In this document: one piece after another, positions 8,958-15,612 of the stretch
Layout of the letters: each line of letters starts with the position of its first letter
Position numbering within the stretch: the first letter of the stretch is position 1
Position numbers and translations under genes: made by a program
DNA from: Bordetella parapertussis
GTDB lineage: Bacteria; Pseudomonadota; Gammaproteobacteria; Burkholderiales; Burkholderiaceae_C
Direction: 5' to 3'
Length of the DNA: 57,503 bases
Assembly (NCBI GenBank): GCA_945878065.1
Contig: CAMDXA010000012.1
Span: 1 to 57,503 of the forward strand
Notes under the pieces: generated by a model
What the model was told of the DNA's origin: nothing
Databases searched by the model: none
Seen by the model: only the letters and a program-made list of their open reading frames with translations

Positions 8958-9599
8958 ATGAAATATCTGCGTTCAATACTTCGGCGCTGGCTTCACTTGG
9001 CAGAAATGCTCCTGTTGCGCTATGGCGCACAGCCGAGAACCATTTTTTTCCTTGCCGGCTTTTCGGCTTTGGACAGCTTCTTTCCCATGTTGCCCGCAGA
9101 AGCTTATGTGGTCGCCTTGGGCATCCTGCAGCCTAGAAAAGTCAAAGTCATCGTGCTGGTGTTCGCCATGGCTTCGGCTTTGAGCGCATGGCTGTTGGCC
9201 TTGGTGCTGGGTACGCTCAGCGCGTCCGCTGAAAGGCTGGGTTTGCAGCTGATGGGAGCGCAATGGGACCAAGCGCTGGCCATGGTGCATACCTGGGGGC
9301 CGGCCAGCATGGTATTTTTGGCAGCCTTCCCGGACTCACCGCGCACCTCTATCGCGGCACTCGCCTTGAGCGGCGTGGCGCCCCTGCTGATCGGCCTGAT
9401 GGTGTTTCTGGGCAAGCTGATCTTCTATTCGGCGCTGCTGGGTTTGATGCATCACTTGCCATCGAGGCTGGGTCGGTGGCGCAACGCAGAGGCCACATGG
9501 AAAAGATGGTTGCAGCGCCGCGCGAGCCGCTTTGTGGCCTATTGCCGTCGCATCCGCTGGCTGGCGCGGCACCCGGATCAACGGTCTTCACCGTCATAA
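8958..9599 (+). CDS. Small polytopic membrane protein (VTT/YqaA-like)
   Basis: About 213 residues with four or so hydrophobic segments and a basic C-terminus. The stretch FFLAGFSALDSFFPMLPAEA followed by a long hydrophobic helix resembles the re-entrant loop opening of DedA/VTT (SNARE-associated) membrane proteins such as YqaA, which are linked to lipid or membrane homeostasis. The family call is tentative. The start is uncertain: MKYLRS at 8958 is chosen, with an in-frame ATG at 8937 possible. It is divergent from xth. Confidence 0.6.
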   Translation: MKYLRSILRRWLHLAEMLLLRYGAQPRTIFFLAGFSALDSFFPMLPAEAYVVALGILQPRKVKVIVLVFAMASALSAWLLALVLGTLSASAERLGLQLMGAQWDQALAMVHTWGPASMVFLAAFPDSPRTSIAALALSGVAPLLIGLMVFLGKLIFYSALLGLMHHLPSRLGRWRNAEATWKRWLQRRASRFVAYCRRIRWLARHPDQRSSPS

Positions 9600-9617
9600 G
9601 GCGCATTTGAGGCGTGT

Positions 9618-10058
9618 TTAAGGTTTGGTGGCGTGTTCGACCTCTTTCTTCAGGTCAAGGTACTCTTCGCAAGAGGACAGGCAGAGTTTGCCGAGGATGG
9701 CCAGGTGTTCACGCGCCTTGTCCAACTGGCCAGACTGCACATAGGCAATACCAATGTACTCATGAGCACCGCGGTGCTTGGGGTCCAAGGTCAAAGCCTG
9801 TCGGTAGGCGGCGAATGACTCGTTGTACTTTCTCAAGTTTCGGTAGCTGTAGCCCAGCAGATTGAAACCGTCTGCATCTTGCGGATTTTGTTTGACGAAA
9901 ATTTCAAATACCGCAGATGCTTCAGCCCAATCGTTCTTGGCAATCAGCGTCTTGCCCTGCACCAACATCGGATCTTCTGGATCGGCGGGGGTGATATCCC
10001 TGGCTTGCGCCAAGCAAACGTAACAGGAGAGGAAAAAAACAATGGCTATGCGTTTCAC
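9618..10058 (-). CDS. Secreted tetratricopeptide-repeat protein
   Basis: 146 residues. A signal peptide (VKRIAIVFFLSCYVCLAQA) is followed by three TPR units: FEIFVKQNPQDADGFNLLGY, then YRQALTLDPKHRGAHEYIGI, then a third that contains CLSSCEEY. TPRs bind protein partners; the partner cannot be told. The GTG at 10058 is chosen because AAGGAA lies 7 bases upstream and the signal peptide begins there; the open frame upstream is unstructured. A perfect 10-bp hairpin sits just before this ribosome site (10075-10096). Confidence 0.8.
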   Translation of the reverse strand: MKRIAIVFFLSCYVCLAQARDITPADPEDPMLVQGKTLIAKNDWAEASAVFEIFVKQNPQDADGFNLLGYSYRNLRKYNESFAAYRQALTLDPKHRGAHEYIGIAYVQSGQLDKAREHLAILGKLCLSSCEEYLDLKKEVEHATKP

Positions 10059-10074
10059 AAGGGTTCCTTCGTAG

Positions 10075-10096
10075 GGCTGCGGCTCAAGCCGCAGCC
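10075..10096 (-). repeat. Perfect hairpin in the 5' leader of the TPR gene
   Basis: GGCTGCGGCT and AGCCGCAGCC are perfect inverted arms separated by two bases, about 16 bases upstream of the TPR gene's GTG. No T-run follows on either strand, so it is not a standard terminator. It could act as an mRNA-stabilising stem or a protein-binding palindrome. Confidence 0.7.
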
Positions 10097-10237
10097 AGGG
10101 GGTCAATGTTCGGTTTGCGTCAACATCATGAGAAAATCCAGTGCATCGGCGGCCGGGACTGTGCACCGGCCGGAGATGCTACTGCAGCGGCTCATTCAGA
10201 CTCGTGTCAACCCTGGCATTTCCCCTAAAACACTGAC

Positions 10238-12202
10238 GTGATTCACCAAGTTGCTCCTGGCCATAGTGCCGCCGTCCAGTACCGTCCAGACATTGACGGT
10301 CTGCGGGCTCTGGCGGTAACCAGCGTTTTGTTGTTTCATGCATTTCCTGGCCTGGTCCCCGGCGGCTTTGTCGGCGTTGACATTTTTTTTGTCCTATCCG
10401 GCTATTTGATTTCTAGCCTGATCCTGCGCGAGCTGGCGGCTGGCCAATTTAGTCTTCGCCATTTTTATGCGCGGCGGGTCAGGCGAATTTTCCCGGCGTT
10501 GTGCCTGGTCATGACCGTCAGTCTGGGCTACGGCTGGCTGGTTCTGACGTCGGTGGAGTACGAGCAGTTGGGGCGGCACGTGGCCAGTGGCGCCGCATTT
10601 CTGGCCAACTTTATGTTTTGGCGAGAGGCCGGTTATTTTGACAATGCGGCCGACACCAAGCCCATGTTGCACCTGTGGTCGCTCAGCATCGAAGAGCAGT
10701 TTTATGTTTTTTGGCCGCTGGTGCTCCTGCTGGGCTGGCGCCGTCGTCTTAATCTTGCAGGCCTGCTCAGCCTGCTGATTGGCGCGTCATTGGCTTACAG
10801 CCTATGGCTGGCTGGGCGGGACATCGTCGCTGATTTTTACTCCCCGCTGTCACGGTTCTGGGAGCTTATGCTGGGCGGCCTGGTGGCTTATCTTGGCCGC
10901 ACCGGTCGGCTTGAGTCCAAATTTTGGTCGCAATGGGCGGCATGGCTCGGGCTTATCTTGTTGATGGCAGCGCTGGCATTGACGCACCAAGGTCTGGCGT
11001 TTCCCGGGTACTGGGCCCTTTTGCCCACCGTCGGCACCGCCCTGGTGCTCGCTGCCGGCATGCAGGCTGACCTCAACCGAGTCATTCTGGCCAGCAAACC
11101 TATGGTCTGGGTTGGCTTGATCAGCTACCCGCTTTACCTGTGGCACTGGCCCCTGCTGTCGATGGCCAGAATTGTCGAGTCAGAGACGCCAGGCGCCGTG
11201 ACGCGCGCGGTCTTGTTGGCGCTGAGCGTTGGGCTGGCATGGTTGACCTACCGGTTTGTGGAGAGGCCGATTCGATCGGGCCAACCTGGCAAGTGGGCTG
11301 TTCCCCTGCTTGGGCTGTGGATGGTGATTCTCTTCATTGCGGGGCACAACATCAACAGGCAACATGGTTTTCAGTTTCGCCATCATGATTTGCTCAACGC
11401 CGACCCGGCCACCATGGTCATCGGTGCCGACCGGGACAAATTAAAACGAGCCTGTTTGCTGAGTCCCGAACAGCAATCTGGTGTGGATTGGTGTTGGAGC
11501 GATGGACGCACAAATCCCAGTTACATGGTGTTGGGCGACAGCAAGGGAGATGCCCTGTTTTACGGCCTGGTGCGAGAGGCACCACCTGACCTTGGCGGGT
11601 TCATGGTGGGCCCCGTCGCGCTGTTGAATGAACCTTCAACGCCGATCAACCAAGCCGTCTACAGGGCCATTGATGCCCATCCCGAATTGAAAACCATTGT
11701 CTTGGTCAACGCCTTGCGTGGCATGTTCACACTCAGCCCGGAGACTGGCTTTGTGCTTGGGGCGGTCACGCCAGCGCAGGTGGATGACAAAGTAGCCCGT
11801 TACACACAGGTCATTTCCAAATGGCTGGCGTCGGGTCGGCGCGTGGTCTTCGTTAAAGACAACCCGACCTTGCCGGATCCGGACAGCTGTATTGGGGGTG
11901 GCATGACCCGCAGTGCAGTCATGAATCAACTTTTTTTTCGCAAGGAAAATCCGCGCTGCCAATTGAAATACAGCGATCACCTGGCGGGAACGCTGCCCTA
12001 CCAGCAGTTTGTTGAAAAACTGAAACTGGCCACCCCCAGCTTGCAGGTGTTCGACCCGTTGCCCCTGCTGTGCGACATTCCAGCCAATCTGTGCGGCGTT
12101 GCCCATGAGCGCCAGTTTCTCTACAGCTACGGTGACCATATTTCGGATTACGCCAGTTCACGTATTGCCCGCACTATCCTGGCCAAAGATTTAAGGTTTT
12201 AG
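10238..12202 (+). CDS. OafA/YrhL-type acyltransferase with C-terminal SGNH domain
   Basis: 654 residues. The N-terminal half is an acyltransferase-3 membrane domain: YRPDIDGLRALAV at the start, FFVLSGYLI, FYARRVRRIFPAL and SIEEQFYVFWPL are its classical motifs, with about ten membrane helices. The C-terminal half (from about residue 400) is a periplasmic SGNH-like domain with a GDSKGDA block and a late GDHISD block providing the Ser, Asp and His. Such two-domain proteins O-acetylate surface polysaccharides or peptidoglycan. The start is GTG 10238. No polysaccharide cluster surrounds it, so the acceptor is unknown. Confidence 0.92.
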   Translation: MIHQVAPGHSAAVQYRPDIDGLRALAVTSVLLFHAFPGLVPGGFVGVDIFFVLSGYLISSLILRELAAGQFSLRHFYARRVRRIFPALCLVMTVSLGYGWLVLTSVEYEQLGRHVASGAAFLANFMFWREAGYFDNAADTKPMLHLWSLSIEEQFYVFWPLVLLLGWRRRLNLAGLLSLLIGASLAYSLWLAGRDIVADFYSPLSRFWELMLGGLVAYLGRTGRLESKFWSQWAAWLGLILLMAALALTHQGLAFPGYWALLPTVGTALVLAAGMQADLNRVILASKPMVWVGLISYPLYLWHWPLLSMARIVESETPGAVTRAVLLALSVGLAWLTYRFVERPIRSGQPGKWAVPLLGLWMVILFIAGHNINRQHGFQFRHHDLLNADPATMVIGADRDKLKRACLLSPEQQSGVDWCWSDGRTNPSYMVLGDSKGDALFYGLVREAPPDLGGFMVGPVALLNEPSTPINQAVYRAIDAHPELKTIVLVNALRGMFTLSPETGFVLGAVTPAQVDDKVARYTQVISKWLASGRRVVFVKDNPTLPDPDSCIGGGMTRSAVMNQLFFRKENPRCQLKYSDHLAGTLPYQQFVEKLKLATPSLQVFDPLPLLCDIPANLCGVAHERQFLYSYGDHISDYASSRIARTILAKDLRF

Positions 12203-12275
12203 CCCTCTAGCCCTTGTCGCGCCTCAATAGTTTGCTATCAAAATTGATTTTTTGCCCGCGTGGGCAGTACGCTGC

Positions 12276-12764
12276 TTATGGACGTTTTTGGTAAGTGACA
12301 AAACTGAAGCTCATGCCGCCCACCGAGGTCTGCGGCAGGCGCGCCGTCTCGACCCAACTGGCGTCCAATTCGGGCGCATAGGCATCGCCTTCAAAAGTAG
12401 CATCGATTTCGGTCACATGCGCTGAAGCGGCCAGTGGCAGGGCCTGGGCGTACAGTTCTGCTCCGCCGATCACCCAGACATCGGGCTGGTCCAGGCACTG
12501 CTGCAGCGCTTCGGGCAGCGAGTGGGCGCGCAGCACGCCCTCGGCTTGCCAGTCGGGCTGGCGCGTCACCACGACATTGCGCCGGCCGGGCAGGGGGCGA
12601 AACCTTGGCGGCAGTGAATCCCAGGTTTTGCGGCCCATGATCACGGGGCAGCCCAGGGTGAGGCGCTTGAAATGCGCCAGGTCTTCCGGCAAATGCCAGG
12701 GCAGGGCGTTGTTGCGGCCGATCACGCCATTGGCGGCGCGGGCATAGATCAGGTGCAGAGCCAT
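12276..12764 (-). CDS. folA: Dihydrofolate reductase
   Basis: 162 residues. It reduces dihydrofolate to tetrahydrofolate with NADPH. Motifs visible are GVIGRNNALPWHLPEDL (Met20-loop region with the folate-contacting Asp at LPED), VIMGRKTWDSLP, and VIGGAELY around residue 100, which holds the NADPH-binding glycine pair. The start is the ATG at 12764, 10 bases after the thyA stop; the longer open frame only overlaps thyA. It forms a two-gene unit with thyA, so that dihydrofolate made by thymidylate synthase is recycled. Confidence 0.97.
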   Translation of the reverse strand: MALHLIYARAANGVIGRNNALPWHLPEDLAHFKRLTLGCPVIMGRKTWDSLPPRFRPLPGRRNVVVTRQPDWQAEGVLRAHSLPEALQQCLDQPDVWVIGGAELYAQALPLAASAHVTEIDATFEGDAYAPELDASWVETARLPQTSVGGMSFSFVTYQKRP

Positions 12765-12774
12765 CAGCGGGCCG

Positions 12775-13617
12775 TCAAACCGCGACCGGCGCCTTGATGG
12801 CCGGGTGGCATTCGTAGCCCAGCACCTCAAAGTCGTCGAACTCGTAATCGAACAGGCTCTTTGGCCGGCGTTTGATGTGCAGCTTGGGGTAGGGCAGCGG
12901 CGGCCGCGACAGTTGCAACGCCACCTGTTCTGAGTGGTTGCTGTAGATGTGGCAATCACCGCCGGTCCAGACAAAGTCACCCACGTCCAGATCACACTGC
13001 TGCGCCACCATGTGCGTCAGCAGCGCATAGCTGGCGATGTTGAAGGGCACGCCCAGAAAGATGTCGGCGCTGCGCTGGTAAAGCTGGCAACTGAGCTTGG
13101 CTTTCTCGCCGGGGTTTTGCGGAGGAGCCACATAAAACTGGAAGAACGCATGGCAAGGCATGAGGGCCATTTGGTCCAGTTCGGCCACGTTCCAAGCGCT
13201 CACGATGATGCGGCGCGAGTTGGGGTTGTTTTTGAGCGTGTCCATGACCTGCTGAATCTGGTCGATGTGGCCACCGCCAGGCGTGGGCCAGCTGCGCCAT
13301 TGCACGCCATAAACCGGGCCGAGTGAGCCATCTTCTCGGGCCCATTCATCCCAGATGGTGCAGCCACGCTCTTGCAGCCATTTCACATTGCTGTCGCCGC
13401 GCAAAAACCACAGCAGCTCCACGATGATGGCGCGCAAAAACACCTTTTTGGTGGTGACCAGCGGAAAGCCCTCGTTCAAATCGAAACGCATTTGGTGGCC
13501 AAACACGCTGCGCGTGCCGGTGCCGGTGCGGTCAGACTTCTCCACCCCATGCGTGTACACATGGCGCATGAAATCTTCGTAGGGCGTGGGGATAGGGAGG
13601 GGGCGGGACGGGCTCAT
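12775..13617 (-). CDS. thyA: Thymidylate synthase
   Basis: 280 residues. It methylates dUMP to dTMP with methylenetetrahydrofolate. The catalytic Cys is in [14 protein letters not shown], the nucleotide-binding Arg residues are in [12 protein letters not shown] and [13 protein letters not shown], and DVFL-type and [10 protein letters not shown] motifs are present. There is a slightly longer insertion than in E. coli between the N-terminal third and the catalytic site, and the C-terminus ends in ...APVAV as expected for the mobile tail. The ATG at 13617 opens the thyA-folA operon. The region upstream changes abruptly to AT-rich sequence. Confidence 0.97.
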   Translation of the reverse strand: MSPSRPLPIPTPYEDFMRHVYTHGVEKSDRTGTGTRSVFGHQMRFDLNEGFPLVTTKKVFLRAIIVELLWFLRGDSNVKWLQERGCTIWDEWAREDGSLGPVYGVQWRSWPTPGGGHIDQIQQVMDTLKNNPNSRRIIVSAWNVAELDQMALMPCHAFFQFYVAPPQNPGEKAKLSCQLYQRSADIFLGVPFNIASYALLTHMVAQQCDLDVGDFVWTGGDCHIYSNHSEQVALQLSRPPLPYPKLHIKRRPKSLFDYEFDDFEVLGYECHPAIKAPVAV

Positions 13618-13644
13618 GGGGGAGAGTTTAAGGGGCTTGCTTTT

Positions 13645-13682
13645 CGTTACTGCGAGGCCCGCAGGGCCGTGGCAGACTCAGC
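13645..13682. repeat. Dispersed palindromic repeat fragment
   Basis: The stretch contains GCGAGGCCCGCAGGGCCGTG with GGCCC-GCA-GGGCC as a perfect small stem. From memory it resembles the widespread 'CGTCATTGCGAG...GCGGCAATC' palindromic repeat seen between genes in many bacteria. Only one copy is visible in the window. It sits precisely where base composition changes. Confidence 0.4.
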
Positions 13683-13688
13683 CCAATC

Positions 13689-13722
13689 ATTTAAATGAGT
13701 ATTTAGATGGTATTTAAATGAG
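13689..13722. repeat. Three short AT-rich tandem repeats
   Basis: ATTTAAATGAGT, ATTTAGATGGT and ATTTAAATGAG follow one another at 13689, 13701 and 13712. They begin an AT-rich tract that runs to about 13780. No gene is visible in 13618-13795 apart from these repeats and the palindrome; the tract could hold the thyA promoter on the minus strand or an integration scar. Confidence 0.55.
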
Positions 13723-13795
13723 ATTTTTAATAATTTAAATAGAACTTATTAATATAATTTAATTCAATTTATTTGACAGGTGAACAGATGAACCA

Positions 13796-13942
13796 TTGGC
13801 GAGCGGGGGCAAATCGAGTCAGGCCAACGACATTGAAACAGCGCAAGGGCTTGCGCGACAACTGAACTGTGCCGAGGGGCACATTCCTTTGACGCTGGAT
13901 AGGGCGGCGTTAAAGTCAGTGGTTGAGCAGGTCATCCACTGA
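13796..13942 (+). pseudogene. Orphan C-terminal reading frame, 48 codons
   Basis: From TTG 13796 the frame reads MASGGKSSQANDIETAQGLA and ends ...ALKSVVEQVIH before a TGA. An in-frame stop lies 15 bases upstream (13781-13783), so there is no room for a longer protein. The amphipathic helical look and abrupt N-terminal end suggest the tail of a lost gene, but it could be a chance frame. It faces the toxin-antitoxin genes tail to tail. Confidence 0.25.
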
Positions 13943-13947
13943 CACAA

Positions 13948-14448
13948 TCAAAGCTCATTCACGTTGCGAAGCACGGTCTGTATCACTTCTTTGCTGATGC
14001 GAAAGTCCGAGGAATGCAAACGCTCAAAGCAAGCCTTGGCAGATTCGATCAGCCCATGTCTTTTGGCAAAGCCGATCACGGCAGCCGTTCCCGCAACTTG
14101 TATTCCGAACTCATTCGCAATGGCTCTGCCTGCGCGTTCATCTATCAGCACGAGGGCTTGCCCGGCGGGTTGTGTCAAAGCCAGGCAAATGCAGTCGACT
14201 TCGCCCTGATCCAGGCTGAGCATATTTGGTGGCGGCGCTGGTATTTTTTTACGCCAAATACTGATGTGTTTACTTTCAATCGCCAGGGCTATTTCCGTTT
14301 CACCGCGTGCCCCGGTTCCAGGCAGCACTTCTCGCTGCACTGAAGGTGGAATCCACACTGTGCCGAACAAGGCGGGAAGCCAATCGAGTCCATCGACGAT
14401 GGCAATCCCTATCAACGGGCTGGCATCGCTTATGACGTAGCGAGCCAT
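13948..14448 (-). CDS. DUF3368 PIN-like toxin
   Basis: 166 residues. The opening YVISDASPLIGIAIVDGL holds the first acidic residue of a PIN-like active site; DQGEVDCICLAL supplies the Glu/Asp pair in the middle; and LVLIDERAGRAIANEFGIQVAGTAAVI contains the Asp/Glu and the 'GT' strand typical of DUF3368. These proteins are predicted RNases of type II toxin-antitoxin modules. The gene overlaps the 3' end of the UPF0175 gene by 19 bases, the normal arrangement for this pair, so translation is coupled. The toxin activity is inferred from family and context. Confidence 0.85.
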   Translation of the reverse strand: MARYVISDASPLIGIAIVDGLDWLPALFGTVWIPPSVQREVLPGTGARGETEIALAIESKHISIWRKKIPAPPPNMLSLDQGEVDCICLALTQPAGQALVLIDERAGRAIANEFGIQVAGTAAVIGFAKRHGLIESAKACFERLHSSDFRISKEVIQTVLRNVNEL

Positions 14449-14774
14449 TGGTCCAAAGTGTCCATGTCGCGCGTTGCTTCTTGGGCATCGTGTGTGATCA
14501 CTGGAATGCCCAGTCTGGACACATGGGTGATGAAGTCGGCCGTGGGCATTTGCGCCATGCGTGCGCCCCGTGCCAGTGACAAACCGCCATCCCGAAACAA
14601 GGCAGTCGCCAATGCCGCACGTGCACCGGGCTCGGACAAAAGTTTTCCGGACTGCAGGCCGATCATCACCGCGTCCGGTTGGTCTCGGTTCATAACCACG
14701 ACCAAGTCATTGCGCGCGCTGCGAAGTGCTTCACTCGGGTTGTTTTTCAGACTGGATACATTGACTGTTTGCAT
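14430..14774 (-). CDS. UPF0175 antitoxin with Phd-like N-terminus
   Basis: 114 residues. Residues 1-45 (MQTVNVSSLKNNPSEALR...) look like a Phd/YefM DNA-binding and dimerising module; residues 50-95 (ALFRDGGLSLARGARMAQMP followed by ADFITHVSRLGIPV) are a UPF0175 domain with a helix-turn-helix character. The C-terminal tail is acidic and probably binds the toxin. GGAGAA about 8 bases before the ATG is a good ribosome site. The 13-bp periodic repeats just upstream are a likely operator. Confidence 0.85.
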   Translation of the reverse strand: MQTVNVSSLKNNPSEALRSARNDLVVVMNRDQPDAVMIGLQSGKLLSEPGARAALATALFRDGGLSLARGARMAQMPTADFITHVSRLGIPVITHDAQEATRDMDTLDQWLATS

Positions 14775-14790
14775 GGCGCAGGTTCTCCAT

Positions 14791-14829
14791 ATAGGAATAA
14801 CACATAGGATTATTCCATAGGAAGTTGTT
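14791..14829 (-). promoter_or_regulatory. 13-bp periodic ATAGGA repeats, putative TA operator
   Basis: ATAGGA occurs at 14791, 14804 and 14817, exactly 13 bases apart, and GGAATAA/TTATTCC form an inverted repeat inside the same stretch. The block begins 17 bases upstream of the antitoxin ATG, where autorepression sites of toxin-antitoxin operons normally lie. Confidence 0.55.
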
Positions 14830-14884
14830 CTGGGAAGATGAAATGACTGCCTTTTCCGGTTTGACCCGCCACAAGTCCTTGTGT

Positions 14885-15319
14885 TTAAGTCAAGCGCAAC
14901 AAATGCTGTTCTTCAGCGCCCGTCGCCCATTTCACTGAAATGCCCTGATCCAAGGTGACAAGACAAGCTTGCTGACGCACCGCGAGTGCCAGCAAGTAAG
15001 CATCCGTGATGTCCGCAGGGCGAAGCACTTGCTGCCAATCTATAGCGTTTGTATCCAAGGGGTTGATCTCGTCCGCCCAAAACACATGCATCGGGTGACG
15101 CATGGCTTGTTGCAATCCAGCCACCACGGCCTGCATCGGCAAACGGTTGGGGTAGCTGGGTTGCGACATGATGCGGACACAGCCGTTCAAGGTGATGGGG
15201 CAACTGGCCCAGCCTGCAGTGTGGATGGACAGCCATTGGCTGCACAAGCGATGGTGAACATGGTTGGCATCTAGCAGCGCAATCAACACACTGGTGTCCA
15301 GCAAGGCGCGCAGTTTCAT
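14885..15319 (-). CDS. VapC-type PIN-domain toxin
   Basis: 144 residues of PIN fold. LLDTSVLIALLDANHVHH at the N-terminus carries the first catalytic Asp; a conserved Asp/Glu region appears in the middle (WADEINP); ADITDAYLLALAV holds the third acid pair; and LVTLDQGI near the end gives the last Asp. It is predicted to cleave RNA when not bound by its antitoxin. It overlaps the antitoxin gene by four bases (15316-15319). The strand is the same as that of the neighbouring UPF0175/DUF3368 pair, but it has its own antitoxin. Confidence 0.9.
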   Translation of the reverse strand: MKLRALLDTSVLIALLDANHVHHRLCSQWLSIHTAGWASCPITLNGCVRIMSQPSYPNRLPMQAVVAGLQQAMRHPMHVFWADEINPLDTNAIDWQQVLRPADITDAYLLALAVRQQACLVTLDQGISVKWATGAEEQHLLRLT

Positions 15320-15585
15320 TCGCCTATGTCGTCGCGTATGGCGCGCACCATGTCGCTGGTGACGATCTGCTGTCCGGAAGATGTCAGCGGTACAAAACCG
15401 TAAACCGCTTGTGGCTCCATGGCCAAAGACTTGGTGGCTATGGTTTGCGAGGGATCAGCCAAGCCCATTTGAATGGCGCGGCGCATGGTGTCGGAGATGA
15501 TCCGCCCGGCCGTGGTTTGACCGGCTTTGGCCAAGGATTTGGCGGCGGCCAAAATATCTTCATCGAGGTCTAAAGTGGTACGCAT
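15316..15585 (-). CDS. VapB-type ribbon-helix-helix antitoxin
   Basis: 89 residues. MRTTLDLDEDILAAAKSLAK is a classic ribbon-helix-helix start: a short beta strand followed by the first helix; GRIISDTMRRAIQMG is the second helix. The Pro/Ser-containing tail should wrap the PIN toxin encoded just downstream. The RHH dimer normally binds the operon's own promoter, which here must lie in or beyond the 27 bases separating it from the FAD-oxidase stop upstream on the same strand. Confidence 0.88.
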   Translation of the reverse strand: MRTTLDLDEDILAAAKSLAKAGQTTAGRIISDTMRRAIQMGLADPSQTIATKSLAMEPQAVYGFVPLTSSGQQIVTSDMVRAIRDDIGE

Positions 15586-15612
15586 GCTGGCATTGTATCT
15601 GATGCAAACGCA

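Noticed and set aside
12251..12265. TGCCC-GCGT-GGGCA hairpin as a terminator between the acyltransferase gene and folA
   Set aside because: No T-run follows it on either strand; the T-run lies on the wrong side for the plus strand.
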